From contig MHDQ01000150.1 of the NCBI GenBank assembly GCA_001803565.1, positions 9,849-22,891 on the forward strand: a stretch of DNA of 13,043 nucleotides. The letters are read 5' to 3'. A program made the position numbers and the translations under genes. Under the pieces are notes generated by a model. The model had not been told where the DNA came from and made no database searches. It saw nothing but the letters and a program-made list of their open reading frames with translations. Of the stretch, positions 6,706 through 13,043 are shown piece after piece. The first letter of the stretch is position 1; each line of letters opens with the position of its first letter. The stretch comes from Nitrospinae bacterium RIFCSPLOWO2_12_FULL_45_22 (GTDB taxonomy: Bacteria; 2-12-FULL-45-22).

Positions 6706-7691
6706 TTGCCTATCCAACTCATCATGGCCCTTAGCTTTTTGCCCACTTCTTCTATCAGATGTCCTTCGTCCTTCCGGGTCAAGGCATTAAAGCTAGGGCG
6801 ATTGGCGCGATTTTCTAATACCCATTCCTTAGCAAACTCCCCTGACTGGATCTCTGCCAGTATCCTCTTCATCTCCTGCCGTGTTTGAACTGTTATAATC
6901 CGGGGTCCGCGGGTCAAGTCGCCATACTGGGCAGTATCGCTAATAGAGGAGCGCATCCTGGTTATCCCACCCTCATACATGAGGTCAACAATGAGCTTCA
7001 ATTCGTGCATACATTCAAAATAGGCGATCTCTGGCTGGTAGCCAGCTTCTACCAACGTCTCAAAGGCGGCCTTTACCAGGGCCGTTATCCCACCACAGAG
7101 TACCACCTGTTCGCCAAATAGATCGGTCTCGGTTTCCTCGCTGAAAGTAGTCTCAATGACCCCAGCCCGGGCCCCCCCAATGCCCTTGGCATAGGCAAGG
7201 GCTATATCCCTGGCCTTGCCAGAAGCATCCTGCTGGATAGCAAATAGGCACGGTACCCCTCGACCTTCTTCATACAGGCGCCGTACCAATCGCCCCGGCC
7301 CTTTCGGTGCTACCATAAATACATCTACCTCTGGGGGAGGGACTATCTGACCAAAATGGATGTTGAAACCATGGGCAAAGTCTAAGGCCTTCCCCTTTTT
7401 TAGAACGGGCGATATATTCTGAGCATAGGCCTCTGCTTGCCTCTCGTCCGGGATAAGGAGGGCGATTACGTCCCCGGAAGAGGCCGCTTCTTTTACCGTC
7501 TGAACCTCCATACCATCTTGCACTGCCTGATCCCAGGTCGCATCTTTCAAAGTACCTATTATTACCTTGAGACCACTATCTTTCAGGTTAAGGGCCTGGG
7601 CCCGACCCTGGTTCCCGTAGCCAATAACAGCAATCTTCTTGTCTTTAAGATAAGCTAAATCAGCATCCTGCTCATAATAGATTTTTACCAT
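6702..7691 (-). CDS. ilvC: Ketol-acid reductoisomerase, class I
   Basis: IlvC rearranges and reduces acetolactate or acetohydroxybutyrate, using Mg2+ and a nicotinamide cofactor, in valine/isoleucine synthesis. The 329-aa length is class I. The Rossmann motif GYGNQG is at residues 24-29, H107 sits in [12 protein letters not shown]130 in MVAPKGPG, and the metal ligands are D190, E194, E226 and E230, with S251 in [10 protein letters not shown]. The cofactor-selecting loop after strand beta-2 reads G46-TLKDAT-W53. It is six residues long, has an aspartate and lacks the usual arginine and first phosphate-binding serine, so NADPH preference should not be assumed. GNQGRA replaces the common GSQGHA. 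The ATG start has GGGAG six bases upstream. It is 20 bp after ilvN and overlaps psd. Confidence 0.95.
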   Translation of the reverse strand: MVKIYYEQDADLAYLKDKKIAVIGYGNQGRAQALNLKDSGLKVIIGTLKDATWDQAVQDGMEVQTVKEAASSGDVIALLIPDERQAEAYAQNISPVLKKGKALDFAHGFNIHFGQIVPPPEVDVFMVAPKGPGRLVRRLYEEGRGVPCLFAIQQDASGKARDIALAYAKGIGGARAGVIETTFSEETETDLFGEQVVLCGGITALVKAAFETLVEAGYQPEIAYFECMHELKLIVDLMYEGGITRMRSSISDTAQYGDLTRGPRIITVQTRQEMKRILAEIQSGEFAKEWVLENRANRPSFNALTRKDEGHLIEEVGKKLRAMMSWIGK

Positions 7692-7711
7692 ACCTAGCTC
7701 CCTTTACATTT

Positions 7712-8233
7712 TTAGAGTTTCAAGACTTTATTGCCACGCCCTAAGGCTACCTTACCTGTCCGGGCTATCTCAATAATACCAATGGGTTTTAAGAGATTTA
7801 TCAGGGCCCCCAGCTTCTCTTCATCACCCGTTATTTCTAAGGTATAAGTAGTAGCGCTGACATCCACAATCTTGCCCCGAAAGATATCTACAATACGTAA
7901 GACCTCGGCCCGGTTTTCCGGCTCAGATTCTACTTTAATTAAGGCCATTTCTCGCTCTACATAATCCTCTTCGCATAGATCAACCACTTTGATTACATCT
8001 ATCAATTTCCGCAGTTGTTTGATGACCTGCTCTATGATCTGGCCATTGTCCCGGGTAACAATAGTCATGCGGGAGATGCTAGGGTCAACGGTTGGGGCTA
8101 CAGTGAGGCTATCTATATTAAAACCGCGACCACTAAAAAGCCCTGCTATCCGCGTAAGGGCGCCAAACCTATTCTCTACCAGAAGGGATATGGTATGCCG
8201 CGATTTTGCATTTTCAAAGATTTTATCCGCCAT
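7712..8233 (-). CDS. ilvN: Acetolactate synthase small (regulatory) subunit
   Basis: This regulatory subunit binds the catalytic IlvB and confers valine feedback inhibition. An N-terminal ACT domain runs over about residues 12-85, with [20 protein letters not shown] and [14 protein letters not shown] second ACT-like C-terminal domain contains [23 protein letters not shown]. The length (173 aa) is normal for the long IlvN/IlvH form. An in-frame TTG lies one codon upstream at 8236, but ATG at 8233 is better placed after AGGTGG, eight bases away. It is separated from ilvB by an unusual 127-bp spacer holding three perfect hairpins. In most genomes the two subunit genes abut or overlap, so expression balance may be altered here. 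Confidence 0.95.
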   Translation of the reverse strand: MADKIFENAKSRHTISLLVENRFGALTRIAGLFSGRGFNIDSLTVAPTVDPSISRMTIVTRDNGQIIEQVIKQLRKLIDVIKVVDLCEEDYVEREMALIKVESEPENRAEVLRIVDIFRGKIVDVSATTYTLEITGDEEKLGALINLLKPIGIIEIARTGKVALGRGNKVLKL

Positions 8234-8258
8234 CAATCAAGCCACCTAACGTAGTTGC

Positions 8259-8348
8259 ACCGTCTTACGGTACCGATAGATCTAAGCATCGCAAGGCGAT
8301 GCTGCTACTTCATTGACAATATCCTGTAGCCGCAGGGCCTTGCCCTGC
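8259..8348. repeat. Three perfect hairpins between ilvB and ilvN
   Basis: ACCGT-CTT-ACGGT (8259-8271), AGCATCGC-AAG-GCGATGCT (8285-8303) and GCAGGGC-CTT-GCCCTGC (8332-8348) all have perfect arms and a three-base loop, CTT or its complement AAG. None is followed by a clear T-tract on the minus strand, so these are not standard terminators. They could pause RNA polymerase, protect mRNA ends, or be short dispersed repeats like those at 65-103. They lie within one transcript region between the two subunits of one enzyme. Confidence 0.75.
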
Positions 8349-8360
8349 TAAAAGTGATCC

Positions 8361-10046
8361 TTAAGCCAAGAGCATCCTACGGATAGAGGCACCGACTGGA
8401 ACCATAGGATAAACATTCTCTTCCCTATCTATTTCAAAGTCAATAACTACGGGCTTAGGGATGGCCAGGGCTTGTTCTATAATGGGCCTGACCTCCTCGG
8501 GCTCACTGGCCCGCAACCCTACTGCACCATAGGCCTCCGCAATCTTGACAAAATCAGGATTAGAATTTAGACAAGTATAGGAATAGCGCCGATTATAAAA
8601 AAGTTGCTGCCATTGCCTGACCATACCCAGGTATTTATTATTCAGGATAGCTACTTTAACTGGAAGCCGGTACTGGACAGCGGTAGCCAATTCTTGAATG
8701 TTCATCTGAAAGCTTCCATCACCAGCAATATCAATGACTATCTTATCAGGAAAGGCAGCCTGGGCGCCGATAGCCGCCGGGAAGCCATAGCCCATGGTCC
8801 CTAAACCACCGGAAGATAATAGGGTACGTGGTTTAGTAAACTTGTAGAATTGAGCCGTCCACATCTGATTCTGTCCTACCTCAGTAGTTATTATGGCCTC
8901 TCCCTTAGTAGCTTCATTAATCTGTTCAATAACATATTGGGGCTTTATCTTTTTTCCCTGGTTATTATAGGTTAGGGGATGGTTTTTCCGCCATTCCTCT
9001 ATCTCCCGGAGCCATTCTTCATGATCTTTCAACCAGTCTTTCTCTTCTTTTTTCAGTAAGGGGTTCATCTTGGACAATATCTTCTTGGCATCCCCTACTA
9101 CTGGATAATCTCCCCTAACATTCTTCCCTATAGAGGTAGGATCAATATCTATATGGACGATTTTTGCGTGTGGGGCAAACTCTTCCAGGTTCCCGGTTAC
9201 CCGATCATCAAACCGGCTCCCTATAGCTATAAGCAAGTCCGCCTCACTGAGGGCCATATTAGCTGTATAAATGCCATGCATGCCCGGCATACCCAGGAAT
9301 AAAGCGTGGGTAGCAGGAAAACCGCCTAAACCCATCAGGGTAGTGGTTACAGGTATCTGGCCAATTTCTGCTAACTGACGTAACTCCTCAGAGGCCCCAG
9401 AGATAATAATTCCCCCACCAGCTAGTATTACTGGTCTCTTTGCCCGGGCAATGATCTTAACTACCTTGGCTATCTGCCCGGCATGCCCTTCGTAAGTGGG
9501 GTTGTATCCCCGGATATAGGCCCTTTCTGGATATTTAAAGTCGCCCTTAGCCGCCAGGACATCTTTGGGTAGATCAACTAAAACTGGCCCGGGCCGGCCC
9601 GTCGTAGCAATAAAGAATGCCTCTTTTATCGTCCGGGCCAGGTCTGCTATATCCTTCACCAGATAATTATGTTTAGTACAGGGTAAGGTTATACCCACTA
9701 TATCCGCTTCCTGGAAGGCATCATTCCCAATGATCCTGGTAGGTACCTGACCAGTAAAGACTACAATTGGCACCGAGTCCATATAAGCAGTGGCAATCCC
9801 GGTAACGGTATTGGTAGCGCCCGGACCAGAAGTTACTAAACACACCCCCGGTTTACCACTTGCCCGGGCATACCCATCAGCGGCATGTACCGCCCCTTGC
9901 TCATGTCGGCTTAGGATATGGCGTAAAGGGGCGTCAAATAAAACATTATAAACATCCAATACCACACCACCAGGGAAGCCAAAGATGGTATCTATTTTTT
10001 CTCGTAGCAAACATTCGACAAATATTTCAGCGCCACTCTTCTTCAT
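8361..10046 (-). CDS. ilvB: Acetolactate synthase large (catalytic) subunit
   Basis: This thiamine-diphosphate and FAD enzyme condenses pyruvate with pyruvate or 2-oxobutyrate, the first common step to valine, leucine and isoleucine. At 561 aa it is normal length. The catalytic glutamate E49 is in [15 protein letters not shown]. The FAD-binding middle domain includes [14 protein letters not shown] and [12 protein letters not shown] near 251-286. The TPP/Mg motif runs from G442-D-G to LNN at 470. MVRQWQ (W479) is the region shared with anabolic, FAD-dependent family members and separates it from catabolic AlsS. The ATG start has only a weak SD (AGACGG). It begins 18 bp after the ilvD stop. Confidence 0.96.
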   Translation of the reverse strand: MKKSGAEIFVECLLREKIDTIFGFPGGVVLDVYNVLFDAPLRHILSRHEQGAVHAADGYARASGKPGVCLVTSGPGATNTVTGIATAYMDSVPIVVFTGQVPTRIIGNDAFQEADIVGITLPCTKHNYLVKDIADLARTIKEAFFIATTGRPGPVLVDLPKDVLAAKGDFKYPERAYIRGYNPTYEGHAGQIAKVVKIIARAKRPVILAGGGIIISGASEELRQLAEIGQIPVTTTLMGLGGFPATHALFLGMPGMHGIYTANMALSEADLLIAIGSRFDDRVTGNLEEFAPHAKIVHIDIDPTSIGKNVRGDYPVVGDAKKILSKMNPLLKKEEKDWLKDHEEWLREIEEWRKNHPLTYNNQGKKIKPQYVIEQINEATKGEAIITTEVGQNQMWTAQFYKFTKPRTLLSSGGLGTMGYGFPAAIGAQAAFPDKIVIDIAGDGSFQMNIQELATAVQYRLPVKVAILNNKYLGMVRQWQQLFYNRRYSYTCLNSNPDFVKIAEAYGAVGLRASEPEEVRPIIEQALAIPKPVVIDFEIDREENVYPMVPVGASIRRMLLA

Positions 10047-10064
10047 AAACCGTCTATCTTTTTC

Positions 10065-11720
10065 TCACCCCCGCAGGATAGCACCAGTACTAGCCGAGGT
10101 AACTTGCTTAGCATAGCGGGCCAGATAACCCTTTTGTATCTTTATTGGTGGAGGGGTCCATGCCTTTTGCCTCGCTTCTAGTTCTCCATCGGCCAGAAAA
10201 TGCTGGATCACCTTTCTCTCTAAATCTATCTCTATCTCATCCCCATTATGTAATAAGGCTATTGGCCCACCTTCCATAGCCTCTGGGGAAATATGGCCTA
10301 CACAGGGACCCCTGGTCCCCCCGGAAAAACGCCCATCGGTTATTAAGGCTACCGTCTCACCTAAACCCATACCCATCAAAGCGGCCGTAGGGCCCAACAT
10401 CTCCCGCATCCCTGGACCCCCTTTAGGCCCTTCATACCTTACTACCACCACTTGCCCCGGCTTTATCTCACCCGCCATGATAGCTTTCATAGTATCTTCT
10501 TCCGACTCAAAGACCCTTGCTTTACCCTGAAACAGCCGGGCTCCTTCTGCTACAGCCGATTGTTTGATAACGGCCCCCGCGGGGGCCAGATTCCCGCGTA
10601 GGATAGCTATCCCGCCCTGGGGATGGAAAGGCTCTTCCAGGGGTCTTATTACTCCCGGGTCCAAGACCTGACTACTCTGGGCAATGGTATTTAAGGGAGT
10701 ACCAGATATGGTAAGAGAATCTTTTAGGTGGTCCTTCAGGCGGTTCAGGACTGCCGGGACCCCACCGGCATATTCCAGGTCCTCCATAAAATATTCTCCC
10801 CCAGGTCGTAGATTCACCAGGTGGGGGGTAGTAGTGCTAATCTCATCAAATAGCTCCAGGTCGAGTCCTACCTTTGCTTCATGGGCAATAGCCATCAGGT
10901 GCAAGATAGTATTAGTAGAGCCACCTAAAGCCATATCCAGGCGGATAGCATTTTCAAAGGCTGCTAAGGTCAATATTTTACGGGGTGTAAAATCCTCTTT
11001 TATCAACCTTACTATCTGTTCTCCACTCTCAAAGGCTATCCTCTTCTTCTTGGCGGATACGGCCAGAGAAGTGCCACAGCCAACTAACGACATTCCTAAT
11101 GCCTCGGTCAAGCACGACATTGTATTGGCCGTATATAGCCCCTGGCAGGAGCCGGGTCCAGGACAAGCCTCTAGCTCCAACTGACTAAGCTCCTCCTGTG
11201 AAACTTCTCCTAATCGGTATCTGCCTACCGCTTCAAAGGTATCCCGTACCAGCGAGAGACGCTTCTGACCTATCCTGCCCGCAAGCATGGGACCCGCTGT
11301 CAGGACGATAGCCGGAATATCCAGCCGGGCAGATGCCATCAGCATCCCCGGGGTTATCTTGTCACAATTGGTTATTAGCACCAGGCCATCGAGGGCATGG
11401 GCCTCGGTTATCACCTCGATCATATCTGCTATCAATTCCCGGGATGGCAGGGAATAGTGCATACCGTGATGGCCCATAGCTATACCATCACAGATGCCCG
11501 GGACAGAAAAGATAAAGGGGTAGCCACCACCACTATGAACCCCTTTCTCTACAAAGCGTTCTAGCTCCCGCATGCTTGAGTGACCGGGTATAATATCGGT
11601 AAAACTACTTACAACACCGATAAAAGGCTTACTCAGGCTAGCGCGGGTCATACCGTCAGCATACAATAGCGCCCGGTGCGGTGCCCGCTCTATCCCCTCC
11701 TTAATGATATTACTGCGCAA
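10065..11720 (-). CDS. ilvD: Dihydroxy-acid dehydratase
   Basis: IlvD is an iron-sulfur enzyme that dehydrates dihydroxy-isovalerate and dihydroxy-methylvalerate to the 2-oxo acids before transamination. The 551-aa length fits. Seen are [15 protein letters not shown] at the N-terminus, [13 protein letters not shown] (C77), [13 protein letters not shown] (C119, with the adjacent DK) and [16 protein letters not shown] (C186, C192). In the last motif the middle cysteine of the common CPxCGSC form is proline, while the early VPGH form typical of E. coli-type enzymes is kept. The reading frame extends three codons to a GTG at 11729, but that codon overlaps the SD. TTG at 11720 gives the family-standard start and sits eight bases after GGAG. 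It is the first ilv gene, preceded by a 253-bp repeat-rich leader. Confidence 0.95.
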   Translation of the reverse strand: MRSNIIKEGIERAPHRALLYADGMTRASLSKPFIGVVSSFTDIIPGHSSMRELERFVEKGVHSGGGYPFIFSVPGICDGIAMGHHGMHYSLPSRELIADMIEVITEAHALDGLVLITNCDKITPGMLMASARLDIPAIVLTAGPMLAGRIGQKRLSLVRDTFEAVGRYRLGEVSQEELSQLELEACPGPGSCQGLYTANTMSCLTEALGMSLVGCGTSLAVSAKKKRIAFESGEQIVRLIKEDFTPRKILTLAAFENAIRLDMALGGSTNTILHLMAIAHEAKVGLDLELFDEISTTTPHLVNLRPGGEYFMEDLEYAGGVPAVLNRLKDHLKDSLTISGTPLNTIAQSSQVLDPGVIRPLEEPFHPQGGIAILRGNLAPAGAVIKQSAVAEGARLFQGKARVFESEEDTMKAIMAGEIKPGQVVVVRYEGPKGGPGMREMLGPTAALMGMGLGETVALITDGRFSGGTRGPCVGHISPEAMEGGPIALLHNGDEIEIDLERKVIQHFLADGELEARQKAWTPPPIKIQKGYLARYAKQVTSASTGAILRG

Positions 11721-11728
11721 AAAAACCA

Positions 11729-11735
11729 CTCCTTT
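11729..11735 (-). promoter_or_regulatory. Ribosome binding site deciding the ilvD TTG start
   Basis: The minus strand reads AAAGGAG here, with eight bases between GGAG and the TTG at 11718-11720. The upstream GTG (11727-11729) overlaps this SD and so cannot use it. Confidence 0.65.
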
Positions 11736-11782
11736 AACTTGACATTGTCACATTTACTGAGAGCAACCCGGCTTAACAAACT

Positions 11783-11838
11783 CTAAATCCCAAGCGCTAA
11801 ACCCTAAACAATATCAAAATTCTAAATCCAAATCTCAG
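11783..11838. repeat. Degenerate heptad array in the ilvD leader
   Basis: Successive 7-bp units read CTAAATC, CCAAGCG, CTAAACC, CTAAACA, then a looser ATATCAA, AATTCTA, AATCCAA, ATCTCAG. CTAAATCC recurs at 11822-11829, out of phase with the first units. Unlike the others, this array has no facing inverted partner. It lies between the ilvD start and the hairpin at 11845-11909. Confidence 0.45.
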
Positions 11839-11844
11839 TGTTTA

Positions 11845-11909
11845 TCGTGTCGGTGTCCGTGTTCCGTGACCGTGATTTTTACGGACACGTTCCACCGACA
11901 CGGACACGA
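11845..11909. repeat. Long imperfect inverted repeat with matched unit spacing, upstream of ilvD
   Basis: The arms are 29 nt (11845-11873 and 11881-11909) around a 7-nt loop. Read toward the loop, both start TCG and continue as TG-headed units of 6, 6, 7 and 6 bases: TGTCGG, TGTCCG, TGTTCCG, TGACCG on the left and TGTCCG, TGTCGG, TGGAACG, TGTCCG on the right. In the ilvD leader RNA it would form a strong stem. It has no obvious terminator T-tract and no flanking direct repeat. Confidence 0.7.
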
Positions 11910-11939
11910 CAAATTGAAAGATGCCTTAACTTGGGTGGA

Positions 11940-11968
11940 AAATTAACATATAAACTACTGTCAGTCAA
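11940..11968 (-). promoter_or_regulatory. Possible sigma-70-type promoter for ilvD
   Basis: The minus strand shows TTGACT (11968-11963), a 17-bp spacer, then TAATTT (11945-11940) preceded by TGT, an extended -10 pattern. The -10 match is poor. It starts just after the stop of the small gene upstream and would produce a leader containing both repeat structures before ilvD. Weak evidence. Confidence 0.25.
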
Positions 11969-11973
11969 TATCT

Positions 11974-12213
11974 CTAATCCGGCTGTACTTTTTCGGCTTT
12001 ATATTTTCTTAGTATTTCTGCCATCCTATCTTTACCGAGCAGCTTTCGTTTTTGAAGAGTTTTACGCTCCATCTCCTCCTCATGGGTCAAGTAGCGTAAT
12101 TTATTTAATTTTTCTAGCTTCTTCTCCAAATATTGATGTTCTTCCAGGAGATGGCAAAACTCCTTATCCTCTCTCTTAAGACTTTCTATCAGATCATCTT
12201 CCTCCTCCCACAT
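11974..12213 (-). CDS. Small charged helical protein, DUF465/YdcH-like
   Basis: This is a 79-aa cytoplasmic protein that is almost wholly charged helix. The core, from LKREDKEFCHLLEEHQYL to the RKLLGKDRMAEILRKY segment (about residues 12-71), matches my memory of the DUF465 (YdcH) pattern: 'EF..L..EH..L...I..L.....LT..EE.E...LKK.KL..KD.I..IL'. Two helices flank the RYLTHEEE turn near residues 40-47, suggesting a helical hairpin. The family has no established function. The start is ATG with a very strong AGGAGGGGGG upstream. It lies between tsaB and ilvD with repeat-filled spacers on both sides, so its link to either is not obvious. Confidence 0.82.
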   Translation of the reverse strand: MWEEEDDLIESLKREDKEFCHLLEEHQYLEKKLEKLNKLRYLTHEEEMERKTLQKRKLLGKDRMAEILRKYKAEKVQPD

Positions 12214-12302
12214 ATAAATACCCCCCTCCTAGCAAAAATATACGCAAAAGTATTCACGGCAAACATTGCCGCCCCCTCTTATCCCTAATCGCCAGGGGTA
12301 AA

Positions 12303-12365
12303 GAGTTAGGAGTTAGTGGTAAGGGAGAAGTTATAGGGTTTCTCCTCACTACTTACTCCTCACTC
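12303..12365. repeat. 63-bp convergent heptad element overlapping the tsaB 3' end
   Basis: Left arm units (12303-12330) are GAGTTAG, GAGTTAG, TGGTAAG, GGAGAAG. The right arm, reverse-complemented from 12365 to 12338, is GAGTGAG, GAGTAAG, TAGTGAG, GAGAAAC. The four units align one to one without gaps around a 7-nt loop. The right arm runs 17 bp into tsaB, encoding its last residues and its TAG stop. Confidence 0.8.
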
Positions 12366-13043
12366 CTTTTCTTCCCCATTTAATTTCCGCTTCTGAAGGT
12401 CTAATATAGTGGGGTTTTATGGAGCTAATATCTTCTAGCTGGCCCTCTTTTATCTTTTCAAAAGCCAGTAAGGCCACACAGGCCCCTACTGAAGCACTCC
12501 TCCCTTCAGCAACAAAAAAAGCCTCTTTCTTCAACCCCTGCAGGAAAAGGTCTCTATACAACCCTATGCCCTCTCCCCGGAATATTACTGGCTCGTGGAT
12601 ATATTGGCAAAGGTCCTTAGGCGGTAAAACCATTTCCGGAAAGGCCCTCTGCAGGGTAGGCCCATGTTTTTTATAAAAACCGGCATAAACCTCCCCTTTT
12701 CTTGCATCCAGTACAGGACAAATCAGGTAGGGGACAAAAGGTAGCCCAAAGGCCATAGCCTCTAGCGTAGAAACCCCCACCAATGGTTTACCAGTAGCAT
12801 AGGCCAACCCCTTGGCTACACTCAGCCCGATCCTTAAGCCCGTAAAAGAGCCTGGCCCAATAGTAACACCAAACCCACTAAGGTCTTCTAAGGTAAGGGA
12901 GGTTTCTTTTAAGGCCAGTTCAATAGAGGAGAGGAGCCTTTTGGAATGCGATATATCAGACTTTCTAGTATAATTGACTATTAACTGATCCTCATAAGTA
13001 ATAGCAACACTACCGGTTTTAGTGGCTGTATCAAAAGCCAGAA
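12349..13043 (-). CDS. tsaB: tRNA threonylcarbamoyladenosine biosynthesis protein TsaB (5' end cut)
   Basis: TsaB is the catalytically inactive ASKHA partner of TsaD in the complex that places the t6A37 modification on ANN-decoding tRNAs. The frame is open to the window edge, from a partial N-terminus LAFDTATKTGSVAI through the hallmark GPGSFTGLRIGLSVAKGLAY to the TAG at 12349. The visible 230 aa lack only about three to five N-terminal residues. The C-terminal part has the typical DARKGEVYAGFY and YIRPSEAEIKWG. A shorter reading starting at 12807 would use an internal TTG and lose the GPGSFTG motif, so it is wrong. The last residues (GVRSK) and stop are encoded by the heptad element at 12303-12365. 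Confidence 0.93.
   Translation of the reverse strand, partial: LAFDTATKTGSVAITYEDQLIVNYTRKSDISHSKRLLSSIELALKETSLTLEDLSGFGVTIGPGSFTGLRIGLSVAKGLAYATGKPLVGVSTLEAMAFGLPFVPYLICPVLDARKGEVYAGFYKKHGPTLQRAFPEMVLPPKDLCQYIHEPVIFRGEGIGLYRDLFLQGLKKEAFFVAEGRSASVGACVALLAFEKIKEGQLEDISSIKPHYIRPSEAEIKWGRKGVRSK

Noticed and set aside
8332-8348. Intrinsic terminator after ilvB
   Set aside because: The stem is good, but the minus-strand sequence after it (GGCTACAGG) has no T-tract, and the partner gene ilvN follows.
10684-11184. Plus-strand 166-aa frame opposite ilvD
   Set aside because: It is an antisense shadow of a well-conserved gene, with no family match and no start context.
11838-12179. Plus-strand 113-aa frame over the inverted repeat and the small gene
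   Set aside because: It begins in the repeat and runs antisense to the DUF465-like gene, which has a strong SD and a recognisable protein pattern.
12241-12270. Promoter or terminator between tsaB and the small gene (GGCAA-ACA-TTGCC hairpin, TATATT box)
   Set aside because: The stem is only 5 bp and no -35 box lies at proper spacing from TATATT. There is not enough to call either.

Overview
The window is a densely packed chromosomal stretch with every credible gene on the minus strand. It looks like a diderm (LPS-bearing) and probably uncultivated bacterium: LptD, a dedicated serine-to-phosphatidylethanolamine pair (PssA, Psd) and a short DUF465/YdcH-type protein all occur together. The ilvD-ilvB-ilvN-ilvC-psd-pssA order resembles operons I know from Desulfobacterota and related deep-branching phyla, but I cannot fix the phylum from sequence alone. 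The leuA that often follows pssA in such operons is absent.

In the direction of transcription (high to low coordinates) the layout is: tsaB (cut by the right edge), a DUF465 small protein, ilvD, ilvB, ilvN, ilvC, psd, pssA, accD, folC, lptD, then a 12-bp-stem terminator at 400-432. The middle block makes valine/isoleucine precursors: IlvB/IlvN acetohydroxyacid synthase, IlvC reductoisomerase and IlvD dehydratase. The next block makes membrane phospholipid (PssA, then Psd). AccD supplies malonyl-CoA, FolC charges folate, and LptD inserts LPS in the outer membrane. Several starts are not ATG: pssA and ilvD use TTG with good Shine-Dalgarno (SD) sequences, while psd uses an ATG in an ATGA overlap with ilvC.

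The striking part is the spacers. Every gap longer than about 25 bp (149, 116, 214, 127, 253 and 135 bp, plus the 457-bp tail) contains repeat structures, while the other junctions are 24, 20, 18 or -3 bp. Most of these structures share one architecture: two short arrays, usually of 7-bp units, facing each other as inverted arms. The unit sequence differs from site to site. One (139-285) has 36-nt arms and is flanked by an exact 8-bp direct repeat like a transposition target duplication. Another occurs twice in opposite orientation (1-373 and 5881-6050), and its two copies differ in one arm by exactly one 7-bp unit. A second family is short perfect hairpins with a CTT/AAG or TT/AA loop (65-103, 8259-8348). 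The repeats reach into gene ends: the tsaB stop codon lies in one, and the accD start is abutted by one with no visible SD.

I see no RNA genes, CRISPR array, phage genes or transposase.
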